From: JAYWXI01 sp036016955
GTDB taxonomy: Bacteria > Bacteroidota > Bacteroidia > Flavobacteriales > Weeksellaceae
Direction: 5' to 3'
Length of the DNA: 64,000 bases
NCBI RefSeq assembly: GCF_036016955.1
Contig: NZ_JAYWXI010000008.1
Location: 1-64,000, forward strand
The position numbers were made by a program, and so were the translations under genes. A model generated the notes under the pieces. That model worked only from the letters and a program-made list of their open reading frames with translations, had not been told where the DNA came from and did no database searches. Below are positions 61,018 through 64,000 of this stretch, piece after piece; the first letter of the stretch is position 1, and each line of letters begins with the position of its first letter.

Positions 61018-64000
61018 TTATTTCTTTAAATATTTTTTGATGGCTTCAAGGTCGGCTTTCATTTGCTCTACTTCAGATTTTAGTAATTTCACTTCTGTGT
61101 CTTTTTCCTGAAGGGCTTTTACCAATACAGGTACTACAGCAACATAGTTTACAGATTTAAATCCTTCCGCATCTGTAACAACAAGATTAGGCATTACTTT
61201 CTCTACCTCTTGTGCTATGAAACCATACTGCAATGCATCGTTACCTCCTTTTTTCTTACCAAGTTCATTCCAGTGATAAGTAACAGTACGCAATCCATTA
61301 ATAGAAGCCGTAGCATTATTCATATTGATAATATCTTTTTTTAATCGGACATCAGAGTTATATAACACTGCATTCGCCTCTATTGTACCGTTAACATCCA
61401 ACAAAACATTGGTAGTAGTAGATCCATTTAAAATTAATTGACCTGTACCTGTAGTAAAGGTTAGGTTATTATTATTAAATGTAACCGTTCTAGCTCCAGA
61501 AAGTGTACCATTAGTTGTATATATATTAGTATTACTACTATCATCAGGAGCTGGTGCCCATGCCGTTCCGTTCCATTTTAATACCTGACCATTAGCTGGT
61601 GCTGTGTTAGCTACATTACGCCCTTGGATACGAGCTACCGTAGTAGCATTATTATTCGCTGCTGCCGTAACATCTCCCGTTAAAGCCGCCCTTTGGAATG
61701 AGGTTCCACTTAATGTAATAGAGGTAGAGCCCGAGTAGGTGGTATTCGTATTATTATCCGCCGCAGGAGCCCATGCCGTTCCGTTCCATTTTAATACCTG
61801 ACCATTAGCTGGTGCTGTGTTAGCTACATTACGACCTTGGATACGAGCGACCGTAGTCACGTTATTATTCGCCGCTGCTGTAACATCTCCCGTTAGAGCC
61901 GCTCTTTGGAATGAAGTTCCACTTAATGTAATAGAGGTAGAGCCTGAATAGGTGGTATTTGTATTATTATCCGCCGCAGGAGCCCATGCCGTTCCGTTCC
62001 ACTTCAATACCTGACCATTCGCAGCATTCATTTGGTTCAGCTTATCAGCGGTCACAGCTCCTGCTGCCAAATCTACCGTAGATACAGAACCATCAGCAAT
62101 CTTGGCCGAATTAACTGCATTATTAGCAATTTTAGCATTCGTAACTGCGTTATTGGCTATCGTCAATGCCGTTGTTCCCGTTACGTCTCCCGTATGCGCC
62201 GAATGACTAAATGTTGTTCCACTAAGCGTTAAACCCGCTCCTGCAGAATACGTCGTATTAATATCACTCAATGCTCTCTTTCTTAGATTACCATTAGCAT
62301 CTGCGGTTACTATTTGGTCTGATGTAGCACCTGCTGATAAATCTGTAATTTTAACATTACCTACAACTTCTAATTTAGCCTCAGGGGTGGTACCAGTTGC
62401 CACATCACTCCCTCCTATCCTAAAATTGCCCGTAGCTGCATTCATTATAAAGCCATAATCTACACCATTGGTCGTCCTATCTTTCTTATAAATGTAAAAT
62501 CCAAAATTATCTCCTAATCCGCCCAAATTAACCACATGACCACTAGAAGTCGTTTGTCTCAAAAAAGGATGATAACCAGTAGTCTGCACAATACTACTCG
62601 TAATTCCACCATTACCAGTCTTACCTGTAATCCATGTTCCCCCTGGTGTTTGCACCCTTATATTACCAGCTACATCTAGCTTTGCTGCTGGAGTACCAGT
62701 TCCTATACCTACATTTCCTGTAGTTCTATCTACAGTTAAACGGTCTGCACCTGCCCATATCCTAAAATTCCCATTTTCTCTTACACTAAGCTCAATCCTC
62801 TTAGCAGCATCTCCCCCAGGCATAATTCGTAGTCCCCCTCCAGATGTATGAGTAGAATTAATAGTTAGAGGATAAAAAGAATTGGCTTCAAATGTAGCTA
62901 AACCTCCTTTAAAAGTCAACGCTCTTCCTCCCATTGTAACGGTTCTGTTCGCCGACAAAGTACCATCATTAGAATAAATATTAGTATTTGAATTATCATC
63001 CACCGAAGGTGTCCACGCGGTTCCATTCCACTTTAACACCTGACCACTTGTAGGTGCTGTGCTAGCCACATTACGACCTTGGATACGAGCTACTGTTGTC
63101 GTATTATCATTCACTGCCGCCGTAACGTCTCCTGTTAAAGCTGCTCTTTGGAATGAGGTTCCACTTAATGTAATAGAGGTAGAGCCTGAATAGGTGGTAT
63201 TCGTATTATTATCCGCCGCAGGAGCCCATGCCGTTCCGTTCCATTTTAACACCTGACCATTCGCAGCATTCATTTGGTTCAGCTTATCGGCTGTAATTGT
63301 AGCATTAGCAATATCCGCCGCTACAATCGTACCATCGGCTATCTTTGCTGAATTAACAGCATTATTAGCAATTTTAGCATTCGTAACCGCATTATTGGCT
63401 ATCGTCAATGCCGTTGTGCCCGTTACGTCGCCCGTATGTGCGGCATGGCTGAACGTTGTTCCACTAAGCGTTAAACCCGTTCCTGCAGAATACGTCGTAT
63501 TCGAGTTATTATCCGCTGCCGGGGCCCATGCCGTTCCATTCCATTTTAATACCTGACCACTCGTTGCATTCATTTGGTTTAGTTTATCGGCTGTTACAGC
63601 ACCTGCTGCTAAATCCACCGTAGATACAGAGCCATCTGCTATCTTAGCAGAGTTTACAGCATTGTTCGCTATTGTTAATGATGTTGTACCTGTTACATCT
63701 CCTGTATGAGCAGCATGACTAAATGTAGTTCCATTTAATGACAAACCTGTTCCTGCGGTATAAGTGGTATTAGTATTATTATCTGTTCCTGGTGCCCATG
63801 CCGTTCCGTTCCATTTCAATACCTGACCGTTCGCTGCATTCATTTGGTTCAGTTTATCGGCGGTAATCGTAGCATTGGCAATATCTGCCGCTACAATTGT
63901 ACCATCGGCAATCTTTGCAGAAGTCACCGCGTTGTTGGCTATCGTAGTAGCATTGCTGTTAACTGCTGCCGTAACGTCTCCCGTTAAAGCTTCCCGATGA
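61018..64000 (-). CDS. Large repetitive adhesin with S74 chaperone domain, partial
   Basis: At least 994 codons are open and the frame continues through the right edge; the GTG near 63927 is not a real start, as coding text (ALTGDVTAAVNSN) lies upstream. The protein is built of repeats of roughly 60-75 residues, with GQVLKWNGTAW seven times and TADKLNQM, AHTGDVTGTT, NAVNSAKIADG alternating. A middle part has GNVGIGTGTPAAKLDVAGN. The C-terminal ~110 residues are an S74 (endosialidase chaperone) domain: NSDVRLKKDI, where cleavage is expected before Ser, then YGFIAQEVEKVMP and a trimerising coiled coil. In phages this domain folds tail spikes and cuts itself off. It should be a trimeric surface fibre. 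Confidence 0.85.
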   Translation of the reverse strand, partial: HREALTGDVTAAVNSNATTIANNAVTSAKIADGTIVAADIANATITADKLNQMNAANGQVLKWNGTAWAPGTDNNTNTTYTAGTGLSLNGTTFSHAAHTGDVTGTTSLTIANNAVNSAKIADGSVSTVDLAAGAVTADKLNQMNATSGQVLKWNGTAWAPAADNNSNTTYSAGTGLTLSGTTFSHAAHTGDVTGTTALTIANNAVTNAKIANNAVNSAKIADGTIVAADIANATITADKLNQMNAANGQVLKWNGTAWAPAADNNTNTTYSGSTSITLSGTSFQRAALTGDVTAAVNDNTTTVARIQGRNVASTAPTSGQVLKWNGTAWTPSVDDNSNTNIYSNDGTLSANRTVTMGGRALTFKGGLATFEANSFYPLTINSTHTSGGGLRIMPGGDAAKRIELSVRENGNFRIWAGADRLTVDRTTGNVGIGTGTPAAKLDVAGNIRVQTPGGTWITGKTGNGGITSSIVQTTGYHPFLRQTTSSGHVVNLGGLGDNFGFYIYKKDRTTNGVDYGFIMNAATGNFRIGGSDVATGTTPEAKLEVVGNVKITDLSAGATSDQIVTADANGNLRKRALSDINTTYSAGAGLTLSGTTFSHSAHTGDVTGTTALTIANNAVTNAKIANNAVNSAKIADGSVSTVDLAAGAVTADKLNQMNAANGQVLKWNGTAWAPAADNNTNTTYSGSTSITLSGTSFQRAALTGDVTAAANNNVTTVARIQGRNVANTAPANGQVLKWNGTAWAPAADNNTNTTYSGSTSITLSGTSFQRAALTGDVTAAANNNATTVARIQGRNVANTAPANGQVLKWNGTAWAPAPDDSSNTNIYTTNGTLSGARTVTFNNNNLTFTTGTGQLILNGSTTTNVLLDVNGTIEANAVLYNSDVRLKKDIINMNNATASINGLRTVTYHWNELGKKKGGNDALQYGFIAQEVEKVMPNLVVTDAEGFKSVNYVAVVPVLVKALQEKDTEVKLLKSEVEQMKADLEAIKKYLKK

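Overview
The window looks like a chromosome segment of a Flavobacteriia bacterium, probably family Weeksellaceae (Riemerella / Bergeyella / Chryseobacterium relatives). The support is: many promoters of the Bacteroidetes type (TAnnTTTG close to the start codon), typical proteins of that group (Oar-like TonB-dependent receptor, THUMP-like methyltransferase, DUF4469, FISUMP and GIGT..P..KLEV surface proteins), and a Cas13b that closely resembles the Riemerella anatipestifer enzyme as I remember it. Species is not determined. Housekeeping genes are visibly more GC-rich than the two ends of the window, which read as acquired DNA.

Layout. 1-3.2 kb: AT-rich accessory DNA with an IntDOT-like tyrosine recombinase running off the left edge, a LytTR regulator remnant, a transglutaminase-like lipoprotein, a CPBP membrane protease and an attC-like element. 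3.4-19.4 kb: core genes (sucC, mutS2, an ohrR-ohr peroxide module, ftsK, lolA, lptG-type permease, a TSUP transporter coupled to a DEAD-box helicase, DUF47-pit phosphate uptake). 19.4-24.95 kb: a compact type VI-B2 CRISPR locus (cas13b, csx28, array) bounded by two strong hairpin terminators. 24.95-27.7 kb: structured repeats, a DUF4469 protein, a secreted tail-fibre-like protein and a (GT)20 microsatellite. 27.8-58 kb: core metabolism and envelope genes, including rluB, etfBA, M20 dipeptidase, OmpA-like lipoprotein, methylmalonyl-CoA mutase small subunit, divIC, udk, a PAP2 phosphatase plus lipid A phosphoethanolamine transferase pair, an Oar-like receptor, hemL, an ABC-F ATPase, putA-type proline dehydrogenase, aroB and purC-purF. 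58.1-64 kb: accessory DNA again, with a doubly frameshifted beta-barrel gene, palindromic repeats, a FISUMP protein and a long repetitive adhesin with a C-terminal S74 chaperone domain, cut by the right edge.

The most notable system is the type VI-B2 RNA-targeting CRISPR locus. Its array mixes 36-nt repeats with 88-90-nt long repeats that carry an inserted, apparently structured RNA element; it holds a duplicated spacer block, starts with a truncated repeat, and has no cas1/cas2 beside it. Cas13b would process the array and cut target RNA, and the membrane protein Csx28, encoded 6 nt downstream, would act as its effector partner.

Other points of interest are a microsatellite whose slippage could join two reading frames, a family of hairpins with covarying arms around the accessory genes, and a lipid A modification operon resembling the lpxE-eptA pair of Helicobacter.
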